From Planctomycetota bacterium (GTDB lineage: Bacteria > Planctomycetota > J058): DNA of 48,169 nucleotides. Under the pieces are notes generated by a model. It was not told the origin of the DNA. It did not search any database and saw only the letters and a list, made by a program, of their open reading frames with translations. Of the stretch, positions 8,195-16,223 are shown one piece after another. The position numbers and the translations under genes were made by a program. The DNA lies in NCBI GenBank assembly GCA_019636275.1, contig JAHBXY010000063.1:1-48169 (forward strand), read 5' to 3'. Position 1 is the stretch's first letter. Every line of letters starts with the position of its first letter.

Positions 8195-8689
8195 ATGCAC
8201 GACCAACGCCTCCTCGCGCTCGTCGCCGCCGCGCTCCTGACGACGCCGACGACGGGCTGCATCCTGGGCCGCACGCGCGACGAGGTCCCGCTCGACCCGG
8301 CGCGGGTGGCCATGATCGTCCCGGGCAAGACGACGAAGCGCGACGTCGTCGAGTTGCTCGGCGCGCCGACCTACGTCAACGACCGCATCGGCCTGCGCGT
8401 CGTCGGCCGCCCGGACGGGCTCGACGGCAGCGCGGTCGGGCCGCTCGTCGACGAGCTCGTCCGTTCGCCGCTCGACCACAGCTACACCTACGAGTACACG
8501 AACACGAAGAGCGCGTCGCTCTACCTGCTCGTCGTCAGCTTCACGAACCAGGAGACGCGCCGCGACCGCGTCGTGGTCTTCTTCGACGACGACGGCGTCG
8601 TGACCCACCTCGGGTCGAGCTTCAACGCGCGCGACGTCGCGTTCCGCCTGCCGACGTCCGACGACGACCTGCCGCGGGACGACGAGTGA
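8195..8689 (+). CDS. Small lipoprotein, BamE/SmpA-like
   Basis: A 164-residue lipoprotein. A short signal peptide ends in TPTTGC, the likely lipidated cysteine being residue 22. After it comes IVPGKTTKRDVVELLGAPTYV, the G-x-T-K-x-x-V-x-x-L-G-x-P pattern of the BamE/SmpA/OmlA fold, which in proteobacteria belongs to the outer-membrane assembly machine. The C-terminal half is beta-rich and ends in an acidic tail. A TAGACT box lies 20 bases before the ATG. The next gene overlaps its stop by four bases and has a related fold, so the pair is co-translated. Assignment to BAM itself would be over-reading: this fold is widespread. Confidence 0.7.
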   Translation: MHDQRLLALVAAALLTTPTTGCILGRTRDEVPLDPARVAMIVPGKTTKRDVVELLGAPTYVNDRIGLRVVGRPDGLDGSAVGPLVDELVRSPLDHSYTYEYTNTKSASLYLLVVSFTNQETRRDRVVVFFDDDGVVTHLGSSFNARDVAFRLPTSDDDLPRDDE

Positions 8690-9237
8690 GGGCCGGACTC
8701 GCGGCCCTCGCGGCCCTGGCGCTCACCGGCTGCCGCTACCACGTCGAGCACGTGCGCGACGGGCAGGGGGCGCCGCCGCGGGCGATCGCGCGCCTCGAGC
8801 CAGGTGAGACGAGCCTCGGGGAGGCCCTGACCGCGCTCGGCGCGCCGGACGGCGTCGAGTGGACCTACGACGCGGACGTGCTGGTCTACGACCACTGGGA
8901 GGTCCGACGCTCGCGCTGGGAGGTCGAGAACCCGATGACCTTCGTCGGGCGGCTCACGCCCCAGAGCCTCGTCGGCGAGGCGGTGACCTACGTGGTGTTC
9001 GTGGCCAGCCGGACGGGCCGCATCGCGCCCACGCCCCCGCGGCCCACGGGCGCCCCGACCCCTGGCCGCCCGGGGTTCACGACGAAGCCGCTCCGGCTCG
9101 ACGGCGACCAGCAGGGCCGCGAGCGGGTGCGCCTGGTCTTCACCCGCCGCACGCAGGTGCTCGAGCGGGTCGAGGTCGCGCGCGGCCGGCCGCCCGGCGG
9201 CGTGGGCGGGGTCGCCCGGGGCACGTTCCTGCGCTGA
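8686..9237 (+). CDS. Small lipoprotein, second BamE-like
   Basis: A 183-residue lipoprotein starting at a GTG that overlaps the previous stop by four bases (GTGA). The signal peptide is very short, with a lipobox ALTGC ending at Cys16. The segment EPGETSLGEALTALGAPDGVEWTYD repeats the BamE-type helix-turn pattern of the neighbour, suggesting an old tandem duplication. A Pro-rich linker follows around 120-135. The stretch 85-115 (TPQSLVGEAVTYVVFVAS) is beta-rich. The function is not known; two overlapping lipoproteins may form a heteromer in the envelope. A 12-bp hairpin follows the stop by 17 bases. Confidence 0.68.
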   Translation: MRAGLAALAALALTGCRYHVEHVRDGQGAPPRAIARLEPGETSLGEALTALGAPDGVEWTYDADVLVYDHWEVRRSRWEVENPMTFVGRLTPQSLVGEAVTYVVFVASRTGRIAPTPPRPTGAPTPGRPGFTTKPLRLDGDQQGRERVRLVFTRRTQVLERVEVARGRPPGGVGGVARGTFLR

Positions 9238-9254
9238 AGCGTCCGGAACGCGAA

Positions 9255-9280
9255 GAGGCGCGCCGGAACCGGCGCGCCTC
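9255..9280. terminator. Bidirectional hairpin terminator
   Basis: A perfect 12-bp stem (GAGGCGCGCCGG / CCGGCGCGCCTC) with a two-base loop. It lies between a plus-strand gene ending at 9237 and the minus-strand tRNA ending at 9287, so it can serve both converging transcripts. There is no T-tract. Confidence 0.65.
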
Positions 9281-9286
9281 TCGAGT

Positions 9287-9360
<74 letters not shown>

Positions 9361-9372
9361 TCGTGTAGGCGC

Positions 9373-9400
9373 ATTCTACGGACGGGCCGCGGCGCGTCAA
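9373..9400 (-). promoter_or_regulatory. Promoter of the initiator tRNA
   Basis: On the minus strand TTGACG, 16-base spacer, TAGAAT, ending 12 bases before the first base of the tRNA. It is the best sigma70-type match seen in the window. It lies just after the pus10 stop, so the tRNA need not depend on pus10 transcription. Confidence 0.7.
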
Positions 9401-9420
9401 TGGATGACCTGGCCGGTAGG

Positions 9421-10548
9421 TCAATCGCCCTCGTCTCCGGCCTGCGAGGCCGGCGTCGGGGCGGCGCCCAGGACGTCCTCGTCGCGGGCGCCGACCTCGA
9501 GCACGTCGAGCTCGACGCAGGTGCAGGGGACTCCGAGGGCATCGGCGACCGACGGCGTCGTCCGGCCCCCGTCGCCCGAGACGAGCTCCTTGATGTAAGT
9601 CCCGGCCTCGGCCTCGACGCGCAGCTCGACCCGCGGCCCGTCCGGGGCGTCCGCGATCGAGAGCACCTCGAGCGCGCGCACGCGGCGGGCGCGGACGAGG
9701 TCGGTGCGCCGGCGGGCGACCCGCTGCGGGGTGCGCTGGGCCAGGGTCACGCCGCCGAGGCGGTCGGGCAGGGCCGCGACGCGCGCCGGGTCGAGCGGGC
9801 CCTCGACGCGCGCCACGGCCCGGTAGACCTTCGGCGCCGGCCAGCCCTTCACGCGCGCGACGACCTCGTCGGGGACGAGCCGCAGCCCTTCCGGCAGCGC
9901 CAGCGCGCCCGCCGCCCCGGCCTCGACCTCGGCCGCGAGCGTTGCGAGGTCGGCCGACCGCCGCCGCGGCGCCTGCACCTCGAACACGAACGGACGCCCC
10001 GCGCCGAGGCACAGCACGTCGACGTCCTCGCGCCCCATGCCATGCAGGGTGGTCGCCGCCGCGTCGCCCAGGAACGCCGCCGCGCACGGCCCGGCCAGGA
10101 GCCCCTCGATCGAGCGGGGGTAGGCCAGCCCCGTCCCGTCGCAGGCGGCGCAGCCGCGCGGGCGGCGCTCGCGGCAGGCGGGGCAGGGCCACGTGGCGCG
10201 CGTCTGCGAGACGCCGCGCGCGCGCTTGACGTAGCGCCCGTAGAGGTGGAGCGGCCGCAGGGTGACCTCGAGCGCCTCACGGTCGGCGTCCCACACGAAG
10301 AGCGCCTCCGGGCGCACGAAGGCGGCCCGCCGCTCGCTCCAGGCATCGGCGAGGAGGCCGCCGGCGGCGCGCTTCACGGCGCCCTTCCAGGCCAGGAGCG
10401 CGGGCTCGGAGACGTGCTTGCCGAGGCCGCGCGCGCGCACGCCGACGAGGAACGTGGCGAACTCGAGGCCCTCGGCCGCCGCGCGCGCGCGGTCGGCGAC
10501 GAGCGGCCCCAGGGCGGCGGGGTCCGGAAGGGGCGTGGAGCGGGTCAT
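9421..10548 (-). CDS. pus10: tRNA pseudouridine(54/55) synthase Pus10
   Basis: A 375-residue archaeal/eukaryotic-type pseudouridine synthase that would isomerise U54 and/or U55 in the T-loop of tRNAs. An N-terminal THUMP-like part carries the signature HLYGRYVKRARGVSQT and a zinc ribbon (Cys122, 125, 133, 136). The catalytic domain has GREDVDV (172-178, presumed catalytic Asp175) followed by GAGRPFVFEV, and later GTYIKELVSGDGGRTTPS and the closing LGVPCTCVELDVLEV. Every family landmark I know is present, so it should be active. Bacteria normally use TruB for Psi55 and a methyltransferase for T54; Pus10 is rare in bacteria. It is directly upstream of the initiator tRNA on the same strand. The ATG at 10548 is chosen; the frame is open upstream without homology. 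Confidence 0.9.
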   Translation of the reverse strand: MTRSTPLPDPAALGPLVADRARAAAEGLEFATFLVGVRARGLGKHVSEPALLAWKGAVKRAAGGLLADAWSERRAAFVRPEALFVWDADREALEVTLRPLHLYGRYVKRARGVSQTRATWPCPACRERRPRGCAACDGTGLAYPRSIEGLLAGPCAAAFLGDAAATTLHGMGREDVDVLCLGAGRPFVFEVQAPRRRSADLATLAAEVEAGAAGALALPEGLRLVPDEVVARVKGWPAPKVYRAVARVEGPLDPARVAALPDRLGGVTLAQRTPQRVARRRTDLVRARRVRALEVLSIADAPDGPRVELRVEAEAGTYIKELVSGDGGRTTPSVADALGVPCTCVELDVLEVGARDEDVLGAAPTPASQAGDEGD

Positions 10549-10669
10549 CCCCGGCGCATTCTGCCACGGTCGCGCCCCCGCGCGCCGCGCGGCGTCCCGG
10601 CGCGTCGCTTGCGAGCGCGCTCCGGACGGACTAAGAACAAGACACGAGGACGGAGGTCGTAGAGCCGCG

Positions 10670-11587
10670 ATGCCCAGAGGGAGGAAGGACGCGACGTCGA
10701 TCGTCAGGGCCGACAGGGCCGACGAGCCCGCGCGGCGCGCCGCCGCGACGCCCTGGCGCATCGACCTGCACGTCGAGCTCAGCGGCTGGCTGACCTACAC
10801 CTACCGCCACCTGCGCATCGAGCGCACGGCCCGGCGCGCGTCGGCGCGGGAGTTCGTCCTGGCGCTGGCCTACGACGAGGACCTCGAGCTCGTCACGCGG
10901 CCGCGCGACCTCGTGCGCCAGCGCGGGCGCCTGCTCGAGCTCGACGTCGCCGACCGGCTGTGGCGGCGGCTGCGCGCGCTCAAGCCCGAGCGCCTCGAGG
11001 GCAGCTACCCCTGCCTCGACCACATGGAGGCGGCCCAGCTCGACGGCTCGGTCGGGATCGACGGCGAGCCGATCGCCGTGTCGACCGGCGAGGAGGGCCC
11101 GGCCTGCCTGACGCTGAGCTGGGGCGCGGGGGCCCGGGCGCGGCGCAAGCGCATCGTGATCGACCGCTTCCGCGAGCCCCCGGCGCACCTGCGCGACGGC
11201 GCCGCGCCGCTGGCCTCGATCTGCGCGCTCGTCGACGCCGGCCTCAAGCGCGAGGCGCCGTTCTCGCCGCGCCGCACGCAGCCGTCGACCGACCTGGCCC
11301 TCGAGTTCGAGGGGCTGAAGGCGCTCTGCTTCCTGAACCTCCGCCACTTCGAGCGGCGCGCCGTCGAGGCGCTCGGCTCGCTGCGCGACGGCAAGGCGCT
11401 CCCGTCGCTCACGGGCGAGCTGTTCGCGCCCGACGCGCAGGTGCGCCTGCAGGCGCTCGACGCCCTGGCGGCGATCGGCGACGGGTCGGCCGCCGACGAC
11501 GTCGAGCTGCTCACCTGGGACGACGAGGGCCCGGTGCGCGAGAAGGCGCGCCACGTCCTCGAGCGGCTCAAGGCCTGCGATGGGTGA
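10670..11587 (+). CDS. Hypothetical protein with HEAT-like C-terminus
   Basis: A 305-residue soluble protein with no recognised family over most of its length. The N-terminal half is beta-rich and Arg-rich (RIDLHVELSGWLTYTYRHLR). The last ~90 residues form two or three helical repeats (VEALGSLRDGKALPSL, VRLQALDALAAIGDGSAADD, VREKARHVLERL) of HEAT or PBS-lyase type, which usually mediate protein contacts. The ATG at 10670 follows a GGAGG thirteen bases upstream and a possible TAAGAA -10 box. It is divergent from pus10. An 89-bp tandem repeat starts right at the stop codon. Confidence 0.65.
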   Translation: MPRGRKDATSIVRADRADEPARRAAATPWRIDLHVELSGWLTYTYRHLRIERTARRASAREFVLALAYDEDLELVTRPRDLVRQRGRLLELDVADRLWRRLRALKPERLEGSYPCLDHMEAAQLDGSVGIDGEPIAVSTGEEGPACLTLSWGAGARARRKRIVIDRFREPPAHLRDGAAPLASICALVDAGLKREAPFSPRRTQPSTDLALEFEGLKALCFLNLRHFERRAVEALGSLRDGKALPSLTGELFAPDAQVRLQALDALAAIGDGSAADDVELLTWDDEGPVREKARHVLERLKACDG

Positions 11588-11790
11588 TGCGCTCGCGAGG
11601 GGCGGGCGGCTGGCGCGAGCTCCCGGACTGGCATGAACCGGCCCGCTCCGCCCGTCCCCATCGCTCGCTCTGGCGGGTCGGGGACGAGGGGCGGGCGGCT
11701 GGCGCGAGCTCCCGGGCTGGCATGAACCGGCCCGCTCCGCCCGTCCCCATCGCTCGCTCTGGCGGGTCGGGGACGAGGGGCGGCCTCAGG
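11586..11790. repeat. 89-bp tandem repeat, two copies plus a partial third
   Basis: Starts right at the preceding stop codon with GATGCGCTCGC. Units begin at 11597 and 11686 and a truncated third at 11775; the first two are nearly identical. Each unit contains GGGGCGGGCGG and CCGCCCGTCCCC, which can pair, so each can fold into a long hairpin. A diverged single copy occurs at 23948-24057, also just after a stop codon. The rest of the gap to 12003 shows short GAGAGCGCGTC direct repeats and nothing coding. Confidence 0.75.
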
Positions 11791-12003
11791 CGCCCAGAGA
11801 GCGCGCGTCGAGAGCGCGTCGAGAGCGCGTCGCCCGCGGCCGGGTCGGGCGGCCCGGCCGCTAACGCATCATCGCCGGCGCGCAACCCGCCCCCGGACGG
11901 CGTCGATGCGCGCCGGTGCACCTGCCGGTTGCCACCCGCGGGCGCGGCTGTTTTCATCGGGGCCACGCCGCGCGGCGGAGCCGCGCGCACGAGGAGCGTC
12001 GAC

Positions 12004-12255
12004 GTGAGCCGCCGCCCGGCGAAGCAGGACGAGGAGCTCGAGGACGAGGACGACGACGAGGATGCCCTCGAGGACGAGGACGACGACGACGACGACCTCG
12101 AGGACGAGGACGACGACGACGGCTTCGACGAGGACGAGGACGACTTCGACGAGGACTTCGACGACGACGAGGACGAAGACGAAGACGAGGCCGACGACGA
12201 CCTCGACGAGGACGACGACTACGAGGACCAAGACGACGACGACGACGACGACTAG
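12004..12255 (+). CDS. Extremely acidic low-complexity protein
   Basis: An 83-residue ORF from a GTG. After MSRRPAKQ it is almost wholly Asp and Glu, with a few Phe, Leu and Tyr. The DNA is a run of gac/gag codons. It could be a small acidic protein that binds basic partners, or the N-terminal tail of the following molybdopterin-binding protein thrown out of frame: the next gene reads in the +1 frame, overlaps or abuts this stop, and lacks a good start of its own. No ribosome site is evident. Such triplet tracts are prone to length change. See the findings. Confidence 0.45.
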   Translation: MSRRPAKQDEELEDEDDDEDALEDEDDDDDDLEDEDDDDGFDEDEDDFDEDFDDDEDEDEDEADDDLDEDDDYEDQDDDDDDD

Positions 12256-12283
12256 GCCCGAGGCGCCGGCGTCGGTCGCCGTC

Positions 12284-13027
12284 GTGGCGATCGGCAACGA
12301 GCTCCTCTCGGGCAAGGTCCGCGACCAGAACGTCCACTACCTGGCGCAGGAGCTGCGCGAGCTCGGGGTCCCGCTGCGCCTCGTGCTCGTGGTGCCCGAC
12401 GAGGTGCCGGCGATCGTCGACGCCCTGGCGCTCGCGCGCGCGCGCGCCGAGGCCGTGCTGACCACCGGCGGCGTCGGCCCGACGCACGACGACGTGACGA
12501 TCCCGGCCCTGGCCGAGGCCTTCGGCGTCGACCGCGTGCGCGACCCGCAGCTCGAGCGCGACATCCAGGCCTACTACGGCGGCCGCGCCAACGGCGACGT
12601 CCTGGCGATGGCCGACCTGCCGCGCGGCGCCGAGCTCCTGCGACCCGTGTCGTTCTTCCTCCCGATCATCCGCCTGGGGCCGGTGCTCACCTTCCCGGGC
12701 GAGCCGGGCGCCCTGCGCCGGCTGTTCGAGGGCTGGAAGGCGGCCTGGCGCCGCGACCCCTTCGTCGTCGCGCGCCTGGAGCTGGACGCAGACGAGGGGG
12801 AGCTGGCCCCGCACCTGCGGGCGCACCAAACGGAGTTTCCCACCATCCAGATCGGCAGTTATCCTCGCTTCGACGAGGGAGCGCCGTACCGAGTGCTGGT
12901 CACCCTGGAGGACAAGGACGCCGAGGCCGTGCGTCGGGCCGGAGAGCGGCTTGCCGCTCGCCTGCGCGATGGCTTCGGGGCCCCTGCCCTCCTCAGGGTG
13001 GACTTTCCGCCGGGAGCGACGGGGTGA
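12284..13027 (+). CDS. Molybdopterin-binding domain protein (CinA/MoaB type)
   Basis: A 247-residue protein whose first 165 residues match the MoCF/MPT-binding domain of competence-damage protein CinA and eukaryotic FAD synthase: it opens with AIGNELLSGKVRDQN, then VLTTGGVGPTHDDVTIPALAEAFG, and later LTFPGEPGALRRLF. The C-terminal amidase domain of CinA is missing. The first beta-strand (SVAVVAIGNELL) begins before the GTG at 12284, the first start that does not run through the acidic tract. The in-frame ATG at 12062 would encode an implausible Thr/Arg-repeat leader. The true N-terminus is therefore uncertain. A 7-bp-arm hairpin (13054-13084) separates it from the GreA-fusion gene. Confidence 0.78.
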   Translation: MAIGNELLSGKVRDQNVHYLAQELRELGVPLRLVLVVPDEVPAIVDALALARARAEAVLTTGGVGPTHDDVTIPALAEAFGVDRVRDPQLERDIQAYYGGRANGDVLAMADLPRGAELLRPVSFFLPIIRLGPVLTFPGEPGALRRLFEGWKAAWRRDPFVVARLELDADEGELAPHLRAHQTEFPTIQIGSYPRFDEGAPYRVLVTLEDKDAEAVRRAGERLAARLRDGFGAPALLRVDFPPGATG

Positions 13028-13053
13028 CCCCCAGGAGCGCTGACGGCGCCAAC

Positions 13054-13084
13054 GGCTCGCGCGAGCGAGCGCAGCGTGCGAGCC
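13054..13084 (+). promoter_or_regulatory. Leader hairpin before the GreA-fusion gene
   Basis: GGCTCGC and GCGAGCC form a perfect 7-bp stem around 17 bases, ending 16 bases before the ATG at 13101. A weak terminator of the preceding gene or an attenuator is possible; there is no T-tract. Confidence 0.35.
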
Positions 13085-13100
13085 AGGCATCGAGGAGACC

Positions 13101-15437
13101 ATGGGCTACGACCAGAACCTGATCAACCGCATCCAAGGGGCCGCCCGCGCGCGCGACATCGCCAAGGTCGAGGAGATCTGGCTGGACCTGCAGGGCTCCG
13201 GCCCCGTCGGCGCGCTGGACCCGTTCCTCGACGCCGCCCGCGAGGTGGCCGACCGCGGCGAGAAGGAGAAGGCGGCGGAGCTGCTGCTCCTCCTGCGCGA
13301 CGACCTCAAGGGGCAGGGCCGCGACGCCGACCTGCTCGAGGTCATGCGGCGCGCCGTCCTCTACTCGGCCCGCATGAAGGGCGTGCGCGACGAGCTCGTC
13401 GAGCTCTACCGCAAGCGCTACGGCGAGCGGCCCGGGTTCGAGGTCGTCCTCTCGCGCACGGGCCTGCTCAGCGACGGCGCGCTGCAGGAGGCGGTCAAGC
13501 AGCTCGACCAGGTGTTCGGCTTCGACGTGGGCGACTTCGTCTTCCACGCGCGCGGCTGGGGCGTCGGCAAGGTCGTCGAGTGCTACCCCGAGGCGGGCGA
13601 GTTCGTGATCGACTTCGCGCGCAACCGCGGCGCCCGCATGGAGGCGGGCATGGCCATGACGGCGCTGCAGCGCCGCTCGGCCGACGACCTCGACGTCATG
13701 CTCTGGACCGACAAGGACCGCGTCCGGCGGCTGGCCGAGGAGGACCCGCTCAAGCTGCTCAAGTCGGCGCTCGAGTCGTCGGGGGGCAAGCTGCAGGCGC
13801 GCGACCTGCGCGAGAAGCTCACCGACATCCTCGACAAGGGCGCCTGGACGAAGTTCTGGGGCCGGGCCAAGAAGGCGGCCAAGGACGACCCGCGCCTGGA
13901 GATCGGGCCCGCCCCGCGGTCGATCATCTCGCTGCGCGAGGCGCCGGTCTCGCGCGACGAGGAGGTGGCCCAGACGCTCAAGCGGCTGCGCGGCTTCGCC
14001 GAGGTGCTCGAGACCGCCCGGCGCGAGCTCGTCGAGCTGTGGCGCGACGAGCGCGTGGCCGACCTGCCGCCCTGGCTGGCCGAGGTGCTCGAGACCCTGA
14101 AGAAGAACCACGGCAAGACGGGCACCCCGGAGCAGCGCGCCTGCCGCCTCGAGCTGGCGCTCCTGCGCGACGAGGTGGCGTCGCGCTGGCCGCAGGCCGT
14201 CCCCGACACGCAGCCGAGCACGCCGCCGAAGCTCGACCCTGACACGGGCGAGGTGGCGGACCCGGGCGTGAGCCCGTCCGTCCGCGAGGCGCTCGAGGGC
14301 CTCGAGGGCAAGGCGCTGCCGGGCGTCCTCAAGCTCATGGTGACCGCCGACTACCGCCGCCGGGCGGTGGAGCTGACGTCGCTCGTGCTCGAGCGCGGCG
14401 TCGCCGCCGACACGCTCGTGGCCGTGCTCCTCGACCCGGCCCCGCAGACCTGGGACGAGGCCGTCCTGGGCCTCAAGCGCCTGGGCCGCGAGGAGGCCGT
14501 CATCGAGGCCTCGCGCAAGGTGTTCATCAAGCCCACCGACTTCCCCGACGCCTACGCGGCGCTGGCCCGGCTGCACCTGCACAACCGGGGCGACATCCTC
14601 GGGGAGCGCACCCAGGCCGAGTTCCTCGCCAAGGTGATCCAGCTCCTCGACGCCGTGACGCTCGACCTGCGCGCGACGAGCGACAAGCAGGAGAAGGCGC
14701 AGCTCAAGGGCACGCTCGACAGCCTGCGGGCGATCCTGAACGACAAGGGCCAGCGGGCGATCGGCAACGTGATCGAGAACGGCACCGAGGACGACGTGCG
14801 CCGGATCCTGCAGCTCGTGCGGCAGAGCCCGTCGGTGACGCCGACGGTGATCCGGGCCACGGAGAACTTCGTCGTGCACCGGTTCCCGGAGCTCCTGGCG
14901 ACGGTCGTGGCCGCGCCGCGGCCCGAGGAGCAGGAGCAGACCTTCACCGTCTACACGACGGCCGAGGGCAAGCGGCGCCGCGAGCAGGAGCTGCACAAGC
15001 TGCTCGAGGTCGACATGCCGCAGATCACGATCGAGATCGGCAAGGCGCTCGAGTTCGGCGACATCTCGGAGAACGCCGAGCTCGACGCGGCCCGCGAGCG
15101 CCAGCAGCGCCTCGCCGACCAGGTGAAGCGCATCCAGCAGGACCTGGAGCGCGCGGTCGTGTTCGACCCGGCGTCGGTCGAGACCGACGAGGTGCGCGTC
15201 GGCACGCGCGTGGTGGTCGATCACCTCGACACCGGCCGCGACGTGACCTTCACGATCCTCGGCCCCTGGGACCTCGACGACGAGGACTCGACGATCGTCA
15301 GCCACCTGTCGCCGGTGGCCCAGGGCATCCTGGGCAAGGCGCCGGGCGAGCAGGCCACCGTGCGCCTGCCCGACGGCTCGCGCGCGCACTACCGGGTGAA
15401 GACGATCGAGCGGGCCGTCCTGCAGCAGCAACACTAG
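13101..15437 (+). CDS. greA: Long GreA-type transcript cleavage factor fusion
   Basis: A 778-residue protein ending in a full GreA (about 620-778). The GreA part has the coiled coil with its acidic tip, FGDISENAELDAARER, whose Asp and Glu in E. coli stimulate RNA polymerase backtrack cleavage, then the FKBP-like C-domain (STIVSHLSPVAQGILGKAPGEQATV). The ~620-residue N-terminal part is mostly helical and carries a small barrel-like segment near 155 (FVFHARGWGVGKVVECYP). Ordinary GreA has about 158 residues; I know very long forms mainly from Chlamydiae and relatives, which supports a PVC-type host. The ATG follows GAGGAG. The role of the N-terminal part is unknown. Confidence 0.88.
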   Translation: MGYDQNLINRIQGAARARDIAKVEEIWLDLQGSGPVGALDPFLDAAREVADRGEKEKAAELLLLLRDDLKGQGRDADLLEVMRRAVLYSARMKGVRDELVELYRKRYGERPGFEVVLSRTGLLSDGALQEAVKQLDQVFGFDVGDFVFHARGWGVGKVVECYPEAGEFVIDFARNRGARMEAGMAMTALQRRSADDLDVMLWTDKDRVRRLAEEDPLKLLKSALESSGGKLQARDLREKLTDILDKGAWTKFWGRAKKAAKDDPRLEIGPAPRSIISLREAPVSRDEEVAQTLKRLRGFAEVLETARRELVELWRDERVADLPPWLAEVLETLKKNHGKTGTPEQRACRLELALLRDEVASRWPQAVPDTQPSTPPKLDPDTGEVADPGVSPSVREALEGLEGKALPGVLKLMVTADYRRRAVELTSLVLERGVAADTLVAVLLDPAPQTWDEAVLGLKRLGREEAVIEASRKVFIKPTDFPDAYAALARLHLHNRGDILGERTQAEFLAKVIQLLDAVTLDLRATSDKQEKAQLKGTLDSLRAILNDKGQRAIGNVIENGTEDDVRRILQLVRQSPSVTPTVIRATENFVVHRFPELLATVVAAPRPEEQEQTFTVYTTAEGKRRREQELHKLLEVDMPQITIEIGKALEFGDISENAELDAARERQQRLADQVKRIQQDLERAVVFDPASVETDEVRVGTRVVVDHLDTGRDVTFTILGPWDLDDEDSTIVSHLSPVAQGILGKAPGEQATVRLPDGSRAHYRVKTIERAVLQQQH

Positions 15438-15489
15438 CCGTTACGACCTACTTCGACGAGCCCGCGTCCGCAGCCGTCGAGCACACCGC

Positions 15490-16176
15490 TCAGCGCAGCG
15501 GCGCGGGGCGAATCGCGTCGAGCGCGGCGCGGGCCACGACGTAGATCGGGCTGAGGCAGGCCAGGCCGACCATGAGCTTCTGTGAGGTGACGTGGCCCGC
15601 CTCGTCGCCCACCGCCAGGAGGATGAGCGGCTTGATCGCGGCGACGAACGCGGCCACGCCGAGGAAGAAGCCCAGGACCCACTCGATCGGGGTCCAGATC
15701 CAGGGGAACTGGCCCGCGCCGACGAACACCTCCTTCGGCGCGCGCGGGTTCACGCGCAGGACGTGGGTCGACCGCGGGGCGAAGCGCTGCAGGGTCGCGG
15801 CGGCGGAGGCGCGCGAGTAGGCGAAGCGCTGGCTCCAGCCCGCGTCCTGGTTCGAGACGACGTGGTGCTCCTCGCCCAGCTTGAAGCGGAAGTGGACCTG
15901 CGGCGCGACGCTCGTCGTCTTGACCGACCCGCCGGCGCCCCAGGCGTCGTGGCTCACCTCCACGTCGGGGCCGCGGTGGACCTGGCTCGTGTCCGACACG
16001 CGGCGGGTGGACGTGGTCTCGACCAGCCGCGCCGACGTGACGACGGCCTCGACCCTCGGCCAGGCGCGGCTCGAGAAGAGGACGCGCAGCTTCTCCGTCG
16101 CGAACCAGAAGAGGGCCAGCCCGCCGGCCGAGACGGCGAGCAAGAACAGGTGGACGATGACGTCCTCGGCCTCCAC
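15490..16176 (-). CDS. DUF3592 family membrane protein
   Basis: A 228-residue membrane protein. One helix is near the N-terminus (IVHLFLLAVSAGGLALFWF), then comes a periplasmic beta-rich domain with the DUF3592-like pattern WPRVEAVVTSARLVET, APQVHFRFKLGEEHHV and FAPRSTHVLRVNPRAPKEV, then two or three C-terminal helices. The function is unknown. The GTG at 16176 sits after a GAGGTG and 17 bases downstream of a minus-strand TACACT box at 16194-16199, so it may be transcribed separately from the SppA/TldED genes upstream, although it follows SppA by only 47 bases. Confidence 0.75.
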   Translation of the reverse strand: MEAEDVIVHLFLLAVSAGGLALFWFATEKLRVLFSSRAWPRVEAVVTSARLVETTSTRRVSDTSQVHRGPDVEVSHDAWGAGGSVKTTSVAPQVHFRFKLGEEHHVVSNQDAGWSQRFAYSRASAAATLQRFAPRSTHVLRVNPRAPKEVFVGAGQFPWIWTPIEWVLGFFLGVAAFVAAIKPLILLAVGDEAGHVTSQKLMVGLACLSPIYVVARAALDAIRPAPLR

Positions 16177-16223
16177 GGGGCACCTCGCCGGGGAGTGTAG
16201 CCGGGGGCCGACCGCCGCGCCGA

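Noticed and set aside
12062..12283. ATG-started N-terminal extension of the molybdopterin-binding protein.
   Set aside because: It would translate the acidic repeat in another frame into a Thr/Arg repeat, which is implausible.
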